From positions 3,855,175 through 3,919,174 of the forward strand of contig NC_087390.1 in the NCBI RefSeq assembly GCF_963675165.1: DNA of 64,000 nucleotides, given 5' to 3'. Under the pieces are notes generated by a model. It was not told the DNA's origin, did not search any database, and worked only from the letters and a program-made list of their open reading frames with translations. This DNA comes from Halichondria panicea. Taxonomy: Eukaryota; Porifera; Demospongiae; Suberitida; Halichondriidae. The number at the start of each line of letters is the position of its first letter. Position 1 is the stretch's first letter. Position numbers and translations under genes: made by a program. Positions 10,413 through 23,002 of the stretch are shown here, piece after piece.

Positions 10413-11215
10413 ATGGCTCAACTTCACCTCACACAACCTTCAGAATTCGACTTTCGGAATCCAGATGACTGGCCGCGATGGAAACGCCGCTTCGAGCAGT
10501 TTCGTGTTGCATCAGGACTATCTGAAGATAGCGAAGGGAAGCAAGTAAGCACCCTACTCTACTGCCTTGGTGAACAAGCTGAAGCTGTACTCATATCCAC
10601 TAATGCCACGGCAGAAGACCGAGCAACATACTCTTCGACCATTACAAAGTTTGATGGATTCTTTAAGATTCGCAAGAATGTGATTTTCGAACGAGCGCGG
10701 TTCAACCGAAGGAACCAGCAAGACGGTGAGAGTGCAGAACAATATATTATGGCATTGTATAACCTAGTTGAGAACTGTGACTATGGGAACTTACAGTCTG
10801 AAATGATCAGGGACAGGCTGGTAGTAGGAATCAGAGACGCAGCATTGTCTGAGCGACTCCAGACGGACGCAGAACTCACTCTTGAAAAAGCAAAACAGAC
10901 TATTCGCCAACGAGAAGCCGTTCACGAGCAACAAAACCTACTCAAAGGAGTAGAGTCACAACAAACGGTCGCAGCAGTTGACAGTCATAGAAGCTACGGA
11001 AGACAGCGAAGTAACCAGGGAGGTAGGACCAATCAAACGAAACGATGAACACGATGCGGCAAAGAGGCATATCCAAGAGAGAGGTGTCCAGCCAAGGATG
11101 CAGAGTGTTACCGGTGCAAGAAAAAAGGCCACTACGGAAGTAAGTGTCTCTCCAGATCCACTGCAGATTCAGTTGCAGTCGAAGACGAAGAAGATGATAA
11201 CACCGATTGTGCATT
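10413..11215 (+). pseudogene. Gypsy Gag with zinc knuckle
   Basis: An ORF of 211 codons starting at ATG 10,413, 28 bases after the 5' LTR, encodes a retrotransposon Gag (WPRWKRRFEQFRVASGL, FNRRNQQDGESAEQYIMALY, IRDRLVVGIRD). A frame change near 11,045 leads into a CCHC zinc knuckle (CYRCKKKGHYGSKC) that would bind the RNA. The acidic linker EDEEDDNTD follows. Gag packages the RNA in cytoplasmic particles. The frame change could be programmed or a mutation. Confidence 0.85.
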
Positions 11216-11225
11216 TCTTGACACC

Positions 11226-14009
11226 TTGACACCTTCAAAGCAGGAAACCACGTGGTCAACACACATTCAGCTGAATAACAAACTGACACAATTCAAGCTA
11301 GACACAGGTGCTGAGGTTACTGCTATCAGCTCAGCCACACACCAACAACTGGGCAAGCCCAAACTAAACGCCCCTGGAAAACTCTTATATGGCCCTTCTA
11401 GACAACCTCTGAAAGTGCTGGGCAAGTTTAAAGGAACGTTTGCACGCAACGGCAAACAGTCCCAACAACAGGTATATGTGGTCACAGGACTCAAGACCAA
11501 TCTGTTGGGCCTACTGGCCATTATGGCTCTGAACTTAGCCGCCCGCCTGGACACTACGACGCAGGAAGAAAAAACTGACAGTGAGACAGTGAGATTAGGA
11601 AGCAGTTTCCAAATGTTTTCAAAGGCCTGGGAAACCTAGGGGAGGAATTCACCATCAAACACCATCAAACTCAAACCCGACGCAACACCTCATGCACTCT
11701 TTGCACCTCGACACACACCACTACCAATCCGACCACAAGTGGAAGCAGAACTCAAACGGATGGAATCAATGGGAGTAATCTCAAAGGTTGACGAACCAAC
11801 CCCATGGTGTGCTGGGATGGTGGTGGTGCCCAAGAAACAGGGCAAAGTCCGTATTTGCGTTGACCTCAAACCTCTTAATGAGAATGTACTCCGTGAAGTC
11901 CACCCAATGCACTCGCCCAGCTCACTGGAGCAAAACTGTTCTCCAAACTCGATACCAACTGTGGCTTCTGGCAGATTCCTCTCGCAAAGTCATCACAACT
12001 GCTCACAACCTTTATCACCCCATTCGGTCGTTACCATTTCAACAAACTACCATTTGGGATCTCCAGCGCACCAGAACACTTCCAAAAGAGAATGTCGGCA
12101 ATCTTGTGTGGCCTAGATGGAGTTGTTTGCCAAATGGATGATGTTCTAGTATTTGGACGCGACCAGGCAGAGCACGACACAAGGCTCACAGCAGTCCTCA
12201 AACAAGTTGAATCTGCTGGGGCTACTCTAAACCCAGAAAAATGCGAATTTTCACGCAAGTCGCTGAAGTTCTTGGGACACATAATTGATGCCAATGGTAT
12301 CCGAGCAGATCCAGAGAAGACTGCCGCCATCCGAGAGATGAAACCACCCACCAACGTGTCCAAACTGAGGAGATTTATGGGCATGGTAAACCAGTTGGGT
12401 AAATTCTCCAAGGACCTCGCTACTCTGACAGCACCCCTACGAGTACTGCTGAGCAAAAAGCAAGCATGGACATGGGGCCCGAGTCAGGAACAGGCCTTTT
12501 CTCAAGTGAAAGAAGAGCTCTCAAAGTCAACAATCCTTGCCCTTTTTGACGTCAGAAAAGAATCAAAGATCTCAGCTGACGCCTCAGCCTACGGGGTGGG
12601 AGCGGTTCTACTACAGAAGACCAAATTGGGCTGGAAACCTGTTGCATATGCATCTCGATCACTCTCCGAAACCGAGCAGAGGTACGCTCAAATTGAGAAG
12701 GAGGCCCTGGCCATCACCTGGGCATGTGAAAAATTCTCTATGTACATTCTGGGCAAACGATTCGCAATTGAGACGGATCACAAACCTCTGGTCCCTCTTC
12801 TAGGAATCAAGCACCTAGATACACTCCCTCCTCATGTTCTCCGATTCAGACTACGGCTTGCACGGTTCGATTACTCCATTGAGCATGTTCCAGGGAAGTA
12901 CTTGTACACCGCAGATACTCTCTCACGTGCACCAGTCTCCGGAAGTGATGACCCCGACTCAGAGCTCGCGGAACTGGCCATGGAAGCCTGTGTTACTCAT
13001 CTCCCAGCAGGAAAAGATCGACTCAGTGAGTATCAACAAGCCCAAGGCTTAGACCCCCTGTGCTCGCTTGTGATCAAGTACTGCCGTACGGGCTGGCCTA
13101 CCAAGAATAAAGTAGATGAGGCACTTGCACCCTACTGGGAAAACCAAGGAGACTTCACTTTACATGACAACCTCCTGCTACATGGGAGCCGGATAGTCAT
13201 ACCAGCATCAATGCAACAACAGACTTTGATCAAGCTACATGCAGGACATCAAGGCATCGAGAGATGTAGACTGAGAGCCAGGATCTCAGTATGGTGGCCA
13301 GGAATATCCAGCCAAATCGAAAGGTTGGTGAAGACCTGTTCACATTGTGTCGAGCACACCTCGGAAGGAGCCCCTAATGCCGACAGCTCTTCCTGACTTC
13401 CCCTGGCAAAAGATAGGGACGGACCTGTTCACACTCAAGGGGACTATCTACATTGTGGCAACTGATTACTTCTCAAGATATCCAGAAGTAATAAAGTTGA
13501 CGACTACAACTTCGTCAAGCATCATTTCCGCCCTCAAGTCGATTTTTGCTAGATATGGCATACCAGAAGAGGTCCTCAACGACAATGGTCCCCAATATTC
13601 ATCACAGGAATTTCATGATTTTGCGAAGGAGTATGACTTCAAGCATACTACAAGTAGCCCTCATTTCCCACAAAGCAACGGTCATGCTGAAAGAGCCGTC
13701 CAGACAGCCAAGAAGTTGTTAAAAGGTTCAACTGATCCATACTTGTCACTACTGACGTATCGGACAACTCCACTACCCTGGTGTGGATTATCGCCAGCGG
13801 AACTACTGATGGGAAGACGACTCCGGTCTAACATTCCCCAAACAATTGGAACTCTTACTCCACAATGGCCACATCTGGAAGACTTCCGAGTTGCAAACGC
13901 AGAGTTAAAACAGAAACAGAAATCGAACTACGATTCACGTCACGGTGCAAGACCACTTGCTGACATTCCCCACTTGCTGACATTCCCAATGATACCCAAG
14001 TCTGGGTGA
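11226..14009 (+). pseudogene. Gypsy Pol: protease, RT, RNase H, integrase
   Basis: Domains in order: an aspartic protease with FKLDTGAEVTAIS (about 11,290); RT starting at 11,739 with MEAELKRMESMGVISKV, GKVRICVDLKPLN and, after a frame break near 11,915, QMDDVLVFG at the active site; RNase H with SADASAYGVGAVLLQ; an H2C2 finger (HAGHQGIERC...CSHC); and the integrase core GTDLFTLKG, VATDYFSRYPEV, LNDNGPQYSSQEF and SNGHAERAVQT. The QMDD in place of YMDD/YVDD is unusual. The long frame 12,092-13,396 is open, and integrase continues in an overlapping frame from 13,347. A 17-bp duplication at 13,954-13,987 disturbs the C-terminus. Confidence 0.9.
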
Positions 14010-14259
14010 CAACATCTGGTACTCAGGCACCAGGACAAGTTACTGCTCATGCGGACACCCCGAGATCATACCTGGTGACCACCCCAACCGGAGTGATCCG
14101 TCGAAACCGAACTCACCTGACAGTGAACCCTGATACGCAATCTGTCGATACCCCGGATGATCACGATCGAAGCCCGATTATGACTAGATCACGTACGGGC
14201 GGGCACACGAGTCACCCCCCCCAATAGACTTTAAGGCTTTGATTGCCGGGAAAGGGAGA

Positions 14260-14391
14260 TGTGACATAACTGACTATTATTAGATAGTATTACATCATGT
14301 GTTCTATATTTAACATCTATATATGATTACTGTATGTTAAGTTTTGTTCAGTTCTGAATATTATTATTATTGCTAAAGCTATAATACCACA
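14260..14391 (+). repeat. 3' LTR of the young gypsy
   Basis: Reads identical to the 5' LTR. It is preceded by the polypurine tract AAAGGGAGA and followed by the GTCAA target duplication. Confidence 0.93.
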
Positions 14392-16080
14392 GTCAATATG
14401 GATCCTTTTCCATGGGCTGTTTGGCCAAACCCAAGGATGGAGTGGTGCTTGTTCCTGGCACGATAGGCACGCTTTTGCTTGGTTTTTGATGTTTTTATCG
14501 AGTCCACTCTACCACACGTAACTGCGGGCAATAGCCTTCATTCGGGACATTCCAGGGTGGTTCTCGTCTTTGCATGCAGGTTCTGTGGAATGATTGTGCA
14601 AATTCCCCACATCAAGCAACCACTTTCGATGCCAATTTCAAAAATGGTTGTAGATCCGGTGTCACTTTCTGTGGGCATTCTGATTTGACATACTTTAACA
14701 CCTTGCTTAAGGTTGGGTCGGGTCACGTTGGGTAGCCGTCTGCACCTGCTGAGATAGCATCAACTTTACTTGGAAGAGCTGATTCCCTCTTTGCTGATCT
14801 GATGCTTTGCTGATCTGATGACCAAGATATTCTACCGACTTGGCCAAAAAGATACATTTCTCCTTCTTCCCGTGTTCCGTAAAAAGTTTTAGGACTTGCT
14901 CCAGATTGTGTAGGTGGTCTTCTTCTGTTATCAACAGATCGTCTAAGTAGCAGATAACGTGAGGCACTCCACGTAGGATGGTGTCCATCAGTCTTTGCTG
15001 GGGCTGATGCCACGCCAAAAGGAAGTCGGCTGAACTGGTATAACCCTTGATGGGTGTTGATAGTTATCGAGTTCGACCTGTAGATACGCTTGTGACAATT
15101 CATGCTTAGTGAAAAGGGAGCCATTTGCTAGTGTTGCAAATGGTTTAGGCAAGGGGTACTGATCAACTTCAAGGTCAAGGTCTTGGTTGATAGTCACTTT
15201 ATAGTCGCCGCAGAGTCGAAAATGTCCGTCTTTCTTGGGAACTGCGACCAATGGTGCTGCCCAGTCACTGCTAGGTATTTTCTGGATGATACCTTGTTGC
15301 TCCATGCGGTCCAATTCATCTCCAATAGCCTCTTTGGTTGCATAAGGAACAGTATGTGGTTTGAAAAACCGAGGAGTAGCATCTGGCCGTACTCTCGTCC
15401 TTGAACAATGAATCGTATTCGTGTAACAAATTCTTTAGTGTACCTGCAGGGGGAGATTTGACAGTTGCAATACATTTCCAGTCCAACTGGAGGTACTTCA
15501 GCCAATTGCGTCCAAAAAGACTTGGTCCACTTCCAGCAACCACCACAAGCACCACCTGTTCTCCATAATTAACACACACATTAATCTGACCCGTTACCAT
15601 CATAGCCTCATCTGTATATGTCTTTAGCATAGAGAACTTGGCCTTTCTGGAGATAATAGATATTGCAGCTCCGGTATCGATTTCCATCTTGAGTGGAGTA
15701 TACTCGATCTTGACTGTAACTGTGATCGGCTGTGTAGAAGGCTCGTAAGTGTCAGCTTCTGAGTCGGTCAATCGGTATGTGTCAGCTTCTGAGTCGGTCG
15801 AGCTGTTCCCATCTGGTTCCACTAAGTGAGTTTTGAACCTTCTCTTCTCTGTCTTCTTGAACTGAGAGGGTGGGTTGGAGTGACAGGCTCGTGCTATGTG
15901 TCCCTGCTTTCCACATGCTCTGCATCCAGCTGCGGAGTGATTCGACTTTCCACAGCGGTAACAAGGTTGGTTTGGCTGCGGTCTCTTTTTGCTTTGTATG
16001 CTCTTGATGGAGTAGTTGCCAAGCCCCAAGCTATCCCAAGGCATTCCCAAGGCGTTATTAGCGGCCATGTATCGATAACC
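14392..16080 (-). pseudogene. Older gypsy Gag-Pol, 5' half (zinc knuckles, protease, RT, integrase finger)
   Basis: Reading right to left on the minus strand: two zinc knuckles (CYRCGKSNHSAAGC, CRACGKQGHIARAC), an aspartic protease (KMEIDTGAAISIIS), and RT (MEQQGIIQKIPSSDWAAPLV, VAVPKKDGHFRLCGDYKVTI, FTKHELSQAYLQ, CYLDDLLIT). A jump then leads to the integrase H2C2 region (AKACLSCQEQAPLHPW) and WKRIHIDYAGPF. RNase H is missing, so an internal deletion lies near 14,700. The frame is broken several times. Two copies of DSEADTY come from a tandem duplication near 15,750-15,800. The 5' LTR is not visible and the element appears truncated near 16,080. Confidence 0.8.
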
Positions 16081-17760
16081 GCACCCATTAATTAATTGCC
16101 CTGCAGTGCAAAGGTCGAGGGCGGCAACCGACTGGGCCTATAGATGGGCGTGGCGGGGGCAGGCACTCAAGACAAGTCGATACTTTCGTACTTGTACTTA
16201 GCTTAGTTAGCTAGCTGTTTTTTTTTAGTACTTTAGCTGTCTGCTGCGAGATAGCCTTGAGACACATTTGGAAAAGATACTTAGGAAGGTAACAAATGCC
16301 ACGATCTATGCCAGTCTAGCAAGTATTTTATGTAGAGAACTTAGAGAAGGGCCCTTACTCCCACCCCCACCGTCAGCTCTTGTGTTCTTGCCAATCCCAT
16401 CTAGGAATGAAGTGAGACATCCAATCTATTATGAGAGCTTACTAGCTGTTATAAGGCGTGCATTTTTTGCATACAGAGGGCCGTACTGTTTGGACCTTGT
16501 AGGTAGGCTTTACCAGCCACCTGTTGGGTCTTGTAGGCAGGATACGATGTCCTCTCTACTTCAAACTTCCGTATAAAAAGTGTCAGCATAAGTATTTTGT
16601 ACATGTAACCATGCACGTGCAATTTTCCAAGGGGGGGGGGCACGCTCATGAGTTCGCGAGTGTAATTGGGTCACTATTTTGCACCAGCTGATTTCATTGG
16701 GGACTATACTCACCTCGACAAGAAGCTGCTTTGCTGTCGCAACTCCTCACAAATGGCCTGTCTGCATGCGTGTATTGAGCACTATATATACATACAATTA
16801 CAATAGCATGTATGTCGTGTATGTCGTGTAAATTCCAGGCAGGCAGTCAAAAGTCGTAATTATAAAACACACGTAGCATTGGAATACTCGCCAGACTGTG
16901 TTCCAGACTGTGTTATACAAATAACCTGTATAACTTTTATTAGAGAATACCAAATGCATGCACACAGAATTTGATTATAATTATCATGGCACAAAGGCCA
17001 AGATGTATACACAGGACTCTCAGTAATGCTACACGGAGGAGGTACTTGGCTTTACAAAGCTTAGTTAGTCAAGTTACTAAGATAACAGCTATGCCCCAAG
17101 CCTGCTCTACCCTACATGACCTGACAGCATGCAGAGTGGTATAGTCGGCTAGTGCTAGATCTATACCTATATATACAAGCTCACCTTGTACTGCTTGAGC
17201 CTTCGCCGCTTGACTCAGTCCAAGAGGCTTGTTGTAGCCTCGACTCGAGCCCGCCTTTCTCAGCGGCCTGGAATCGAGGACAATTGCGTGAAGCAGATCT
17301 GCTAATTCACATGAATAAATAGATTATCAGAACGTACACAAGAACATTTGTATCAATTACTAGATGTGTGTACACAGACAGAACGATTATCAGAACGTAC
17401 ACAACAACGTACAACAACGTACACAACAACGTTTGTCAGATTAGCTACAACGTAAATTCTAGACAGGCCGTTCTAATTATACATGTGAGGTTAAAGGTCA
17501 TCATAAAAATACTGAAACTAATGGTATTAGCTGTGGAATTCACCCGCTTCACACGGTATTTCCGGGCTATTACAGGTATTACCCGTGTACTGTCGGGTCT
17601 AGGTATAATAGGATGACATCATCCATCTAGGACCAAGCAATTTCCATGGCTACTATAGATACTGGCTACTATAGATACAGTAGTTGCCTGTGACCACGTG
17701 GCCAAATCCAGTGAATATAGGCATGCACTAGATATACTATAGGCAAGCTAAGGTAGAGTT
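16081..17760. other. Intergenic, no gene recognised
   Basis: An ORF of 102 codons at 16,268-16,576 has no recognisable motif and is not claimed. A G10 run occurs near 16,630. Near 17,262, GCGGCCTGGAATCGAGG matches the ends of the foldbacks at 32.2 and 48.9 kb, so a degraded copy of that family is present. Tandem duplications of CGTACAACAA type occur near 17,395-17,430. Confidence 0.4.
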
Positions 17761-18179
17761 CAGTGATGAAGAAAAGGGGAAGGAAAAGGAAGAGCTGTTG
17801 AAAGCATTCGAGGGGGGTATGAACAGTGTGTCTAAAGATAGACTCCCTAAAATTCAGGAGCTAGCTCGTGCCCTACATCAAGGTTTGTATTTGGACCCGT
17901 AATACCTCGATTTAAAGCATAGATTCATAGATTTTAAGCCAGACACTTTTTCTTTTGGAGGTTGAAAATTATGTTGAAGTCCTGGTGTCACATATTTAGA
18001 GGGTCGCATCTAATTGGAGCCGGAGGTAGCTCTACAGACTATACTTGCCTCAACCGCCTTAAAACACTAGTTCCAGTGGGCTGCTAGGGTGTGGCTAAAT
18101 TTACCTCCATTTAGGACGCGACAAAAAAAATATTGTCAACACAGTCGCTACTTTTAGAGGTCGCATATTTGGAGGGTCG

Positions 18180-18221
<42 letters not shown>

Positions 18222-18300
18222 ACACACATACTCTCCTCCCTCCACACACACACGCCACACACACACACTCCCCTCCCTTCCCTCCACACACAATCGAGGT
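18180..18300. repeat. CA microsatellite
   Basis: A CA run with CTCCCTC interruptions lies inside an intron-like gap of the HMG-like gene. Reading frames across it in all directions are artefacts of the repeat. Confidence 0.9.
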
Positions 18301-18419
18301 CTCACGGTACTATGTTTTTGCTTATTACAGTCTCACTACGATCTGTCTTTTACCTCATTGCCTTACATTTTGCGTTTACACGCAGTAGCCTAACCTTGCA
18401 GTGTAAACACTAACTGGCT

Positions 18420-19475
18420 TAACAAAGTCAAATACTTTGTGTTCCTGTGACGATTTGCTCGGTGTCCCAAATAACACTCTAGTGTTTCAGAAAATGGGGG
18501 TGCCATAGTGTCGAACTAGTGATACTAAACACTGTATGTGCACAAAGTAGCACGTGATAAAGTATTGTAGTAATCTCCTAGTAAATGTTAACTGTGACGT
18601 TTTTTTAGGGGTGTGGTAATCGAACAATTCTAGCTAGTTGTTCGCGTTCAACGTTTAGAGCTGCACACTGCACACTGATAGGAGACGATCTCTTCACAAA
18701 AAACGTCTCCTCTTTACTCACTATTACAACTTCTGTGCGTTGCGTCAAACGTCCGAGTTGCTCACGTGCAATTGACAGGATGTCACGTTACTTTGTGCAC
18801 AGTGTTTGTAGAAGTATCAGTAAGTTTGACACTCTTCTCTTCTTATGCACTCTTGGTTTGATATTAGGCTGACGGTCCATATTCCCATCGTTGTGTTAAA
18901 TAAATATATATGAAAGTAACATGACATGTACATGGGGGTCGGGGGTCTTTTGCGCCCTCTGTTTTCACTGTTGTTAGCTTGCTCTAGCTCTTTCTCAACG
19001 TTATAATTATTGTTCCCACAATAGTGTACGAATACAGTGTAATAATTATAGTAATATAAAATTATATCATTACGATATGTGCAAACAGACGATATGTGCA
19101 AACAGACATTATTCTGGTCAGCTCTGTAATACTCGCTACTATGGGGGACGTCCGATCAGGTTATATTATGTATACGGCACGTTTAGGTGTATACTAGGCT
19201 AGCAGTATTCATCATTCCCCACGGTCTCTCATGCTCCTATAAGGATAAGGTCTCAATTTGCTCAGACACTGGATTGAAGTGTCTGCTATAATACAGAAGA
19301 GTTTCATATTTCAGACATGGGATCCTCTCATCAGCTTCAGTGCCTCACTCCAGAATTTTGTGTTACAGTAGTGTTTCTGTTAGTGAAATTAAGGGTGATG
19401 CATAAATATCTAAGTAATGTTTGGTGGTATACACAATTTGAATTAGCCTGAGTATATAATATTAATAAGCCCATG
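18420..19475. other. Gap between candidate exons, nothing coding seen
   Basis: AT-rich sequence with small imperfect inverted repeats near 18,480-18,540. No domain-bearing ORF is found. If the exons at 17.8 and 19.5 kb belong to one gene this is a long intron. Confidence 0.35.
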
Positions 19476-20236
19476 CTTATTATGTTGCAGAATTGGATTG
19501 GAAATGAGCGATCTCGTAGAAAGAGAAGCCCAAAAGCTCAGGGCCCCCAACTGCTATAACCTTTTTACACGAGAATTTTTTCAGTCTGCCGGTAAGTGCA
19601 ATAGTACAAGTTATTATGATTTTGAATAGGATCGCAGCATCTGAACAATTTCGTGGCTGATTTTGGTACGTGTATTTCACATCCTTCATTATAATAATTA
19701 TAATAATACTTTCAGGGCAAATAATTAGCCACCTGAGAGGTGTGGTGGTGTCTGTTAGGTGGTGGTGTCTGTTAGTAGGTACGTGAAGTCAGGATGGACT
19801 GTCACAGCAAATTAAAACCTGTTTGCATGTACTGTACGTATACAAACACATGTGTCATGTGTAGACGCATACATCTTACTTGTAAATGCATGACATGTAC
19901 GTATGTGTACCCATGCTGTACCCATCTGCCCACGCTTAACACACATCCCACCCACATTATTCACTCACAACAGAAGGTACGGCAATCTCTGATCTGGGAG
20001 AGAAGAATCGTGCGGCACTTAATCAAGATGAAAGGGGGAGGTATGAACAACTTGCTGCTCAGATTCCCACCGAGTCATCTGCTCCTGGACCAAGCACCCA
20101 CCATGACAAGTGGCATGAAACACAAAGGGCAATTTGCAAGGAAATGTAAGTGGTATCTGTACATACACTCAAAACAACTTGTTATTCTTATCCAGAAAAA
20201 GTATAATTATAATAGCAAAGTCCACATAATAGCAAA

Positions 20237-20285
20237 GTCCACTTGTGTGCGTGTGTGTGCGTGTGTGCGTGTGTGTGTGTCGCAT
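20237..20285 (+). repeat. GTGTGTGC microsatellite
   Basis: A short run of GTGTGC/GTGTGT units in an intron-like region. Confidence 0.85.
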
Positions 20286-21359
20286 GCATGTGCATTTTTA
20301 TCGCTTGCATTGAATGCAGTGTGATTGGGCAGAAAAATTCGATGTCCATGTTATGTACATTGTGTGCAATGACTATGTGGGAGGTACTTGGAATCTAATC
20401 CGCACATCCCCACATCGTTCTTAATATCAACTAAATCCGATATGCTAAAATTTGATCATTATAATTATGATAATGGTACTAATAGCAGGGAATTAAGAGT
20501 GTTGGTTCAGCAGCAGCTTAATGCTAAATATTGTGAGTTATCAAACCCGGTATCCGGTAGAAGTAACTAAGAAGTAACTACAATGTGCACATGTGTGTAG
20601 TATACATAATTATGTACTGTGACATTAGAGTAGTACATGTACAAGTATGTTTGGAACGTCTGTCAGCTCTTGCTGTTGGAGATTCACAAGCAAGGGTACC
20701 ATACAAAGCCCTTAAACCCCAGCACGTCATTGGATTGCCTCCTGGGATATCTCTGACCCATCCTTCAAATTTATCTCAGTCTAATCTGGAAGCTGTTTAC
20801 AATAGCTTGTCTTCCATCAAGTTTGTTGGTATGTGTTTTTGAATTTACATTGTATACTTACATGTAAAATAATGTCTTAATAAGAAAAGACTCTTTCTTG
20901 TTCCATACTCCCATACTCTTACGGTAGTGCTTTTTATTCCAGGTGTGCCATTGTACACTGAGACTGAACACTCCTACTGTAGAGGCTCAAGCAACACACG
21001 TGTACGACAGTCTAGCGGTACACAACTTTGTCAAAAAAAGGGGCTGAGGATGACATTGTATTAAATGTGACTCAGAGACAACATCAAACTGTATTTTTGG
21101 TGCGACTGTTCAACTTCTCTCCGAGTCGTAGGGTGCACTGCCATGACATCCCTGACGGCTTTATTCGAGTGACTGTGAGCAAGATCAATCCTGGCACAAA
21201 GCCATTGGTGAGAGGGACCGATGAAGACTTAGCATTACAGCATGGCCTTTGACTCGTAAATTGACTCGTAAAACATAGTTTACCTCCGAATTTATGATTA
21301 GTGTATGTAACATTTGCAACCTGATTTCTAATTGAGTGATGTTGTGATACCAAAAATTA

Positions 21360-22098
21360 TTGTTATGATCTGAATTAATTCTGAAAATCCTATACTACCT
21401 ATACTAACTATGCTCCCAAAATTCACATAAACTTGAACATTAGCATAGACAAAGCAGTATCCGAAATTCGAAATAAAGTTTGAAATAGCAAGAGAAAAAA
21501 CACATTATAGCTTCATTGCCTTTTTTTCGGGATTATTCAAGTCTCCACCTAAAGGCGTTTCCACTTCATCTTCCTATCATCACTCGTATAAAGCACTAAC
21601 CGTACTCGGCAGTCTCGTGAGTTCAGCTCAACCTGGCATATTTTCGTTGTATTTCATTTGATTGCCAACAGCATTCGTGAACGGGAGTGAGAGGATTACA
21701 CACAAAATTTCTATCGCTGGTAGCGGCTTCAACTGTATTTTGAAGGAGTGATCCCTGCTGATACTTAAACTGTTCCAAAATTGGAAGAAATTCATTGACA
21801 TACTCGGTTCGGTAGGCCATTTGCTTGGAATGTAAGCGCTCATATCTAGAAATTACCATTCGTATGAAAAGAACCCATTATTCCATTGAAACGTTCGTAA
21901 GCGAACAACCAGAATGCATACAACCAGAATGCATACACCGGTCCGAAATCTTTAGCACAGTCTGCTAGGTGGCAATGGAGATGTAAGTTGATCGTACACT
22001 TTTCTTTACCGTAAAGAGAAGAATATAAAGCTCCAACAAATGATTTACACGTTTCCTTAGAGATTTCAGGTCACAAAATGCATCTTTTTTTCCTGTGC
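21360..22098 (+). repeat. Relic of a CACTA-like element end
   Basis: A 42-bp block at 22,041-22,082 is identical to 52,234-52,275, just inside the right side of CACTA-like copy B. Here it is followed by TTTTTTTTCCTGTG (ending 22,098), the inverse of CACAGGAAAAAA that begins copy B at 47,389. This is therefore a preserved right terminus of that family. Sequence upstream to about 21,360 shows no transposase, so the copy is deleted or non-autonomous. Confidence 0.55.
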
Positions 22099-22200
22099 TA
22101 ATGGTCCGGAGTCTGGATCTGACGAAGAAACCTTCTCGGTACGTAATGCTTGATTATTATGAAGCTAATATTATTGTTTCGAAAGAGTATCTATGTACTA

Positions 22201-22262
22201 CCGTATAGCGGGTATATTTCGAGGGTATAAATTTTCGTATAAATTTTCGCAGATTGAAGACA
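22201..22262 (+). repeat. Isolated terminus of the pogo-like element family
   Basis: TA followed by CCGTATAGCGGGTATATTTC and two copies of TATAAATTTTCG matches the terminus seen at 4832 in inverse. No second end was identified nearby. Confidence 0.5.
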
Positions 22263-23000
22263 CATACACGCCAGAAAGAGATAGCTTGATGCTTCGGATG
22301 AAAATATATCACCTGTTTTAAATTGCATGGAGTTCCAAAATTTTTATGTGAAAGGTTTGTGGGTAATCGCTGTCACATGGTATATGGAACACCCTTGTAA
22401 AGTATGTCCTTCTCAAGTTTGGTCATGCGTGCAGCGTTCTAAAATTGATTTGATACCAATTACAAGTTTTATATCTCGAGCTGTAGCTTTGGGAGAATAT
22501 CTGGAAGCATGCCAGTAATTATTGCCACACCAGTTGAGACACATTAATTAATATACACTCAGAATAATTGTTTCAAATTCACATATAATTATATATAGTT
22601 CATATAAATTATCATTACAGGAGTGTCTCTGTCAAAAGCATGCATTGTCAAAAGCATGCATATGCATATAATATTATTATATTCATGACCAATTATTATA
22701 ATTAATTGTTGAACGTACACATTACATTTTTATAGTAGGGTATATACTGGACTTTGCAGCAACACAGCTAAAGGATTAGAGCGTTGTGCGTTCCTTATAT
22801 GGAGCAACAAAATTATTGTAGTAAACCCACAGATCAGAGACCACAGATATGATTATGCTAAAAATGCTAGCATGTGTCACTGCAAGCAGCAGCTGGTTTA
22901 TAAGTTAGCAATGGATAACTACTTTTTTTCAAGCTATGCTCCAGCATGGAATGTTTCTTCTTATCCTCCGACACAAGTAGATGATCCTCCAACACCATTA
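22263..23000. other. Mostly AT-rich intergenic, weak coding signs
   Basis: An ORF of 63 codons at 22,327-22,518 and short open stretches at 22,860-22,990 precede the gene at 23,003. They could be upstream exons of it, but no motif supports this. Confidence 0.3.
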
Positions 23001-23002
23001 GA

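Larger units (their letters stand above)
10253..14391 (+). mobile_element. Young gypsy LTR retrotransposon nested in an older gypsy
   Basis: The two 132-bp LTRs (TGTGACAT...ATACCACA) read identical by eye, and GTCAA (10,248-10,252 and 14,392-14,396) is the 5-bp target duplication. The PBS TGGTGGCAGCGG follows the 5' LTR and the polypurine tract AAAGGGAGA precedes the 3' LTR. The order gag, protease, RT, RNase H, integrase is that of gypsy/Ty3 elements. Identical LTRs imply recent insertion, yet gag and pol are interrupted, partly by short tandem duplications (11,222, 11,655 and 13,954). Confidence 0.92.
17765..21252 (+). pseudogene. Multi-exon gene with HMG-box-like segment, host-like, fragmentary
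   Basis: Candidate plus-strand exons with GT donors: 17,765-17,881 (VEFSDEEKGKEKEELLKAFE, KDRLPKIQELARALHQ); about 19,530-19,611 (NCYNLFTREFFQSA, then GTAAGT); 19,977-20,147 (GTAISDLGEKNRAALNQDER, GRYEQLAAQIPTESSAPGPS, ending before GTAAGT); 20,641-20,829 (LERLSALAVGDSQARVPYKA, ending before GTATGT); and 20,941-21,252 (LRLNTPTVEAQATHVYDSLA, then DDIVLNVTQRQHQTVFLVRL to a stop). The NLFTREFF...LGEKNRAAL...RGRYEQLAAQ pattern resembles an HMG box, a DNA-bending domain. The last exon has a frameshift in a poly-A tract. The family is not recognised beyond that, and the exons may not all belong to one gene. Confidence 0.4.

Noticed and set aside
16268..16576. ORF of 102 codons after the older gypsy
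   Set aside because: No family motif; it could be a decayed exon but nothing supports it.
16085..17760. tRNA or small RNA genes
   Set aside because: No stretch could be folded by eye into a convincing cloverleaf; a covariance-model scan would be needed.
18101..18393. Cys/Val-rich and His/Thr-rich ORFs
   Set aside because: Translation of a CA microsatellite.
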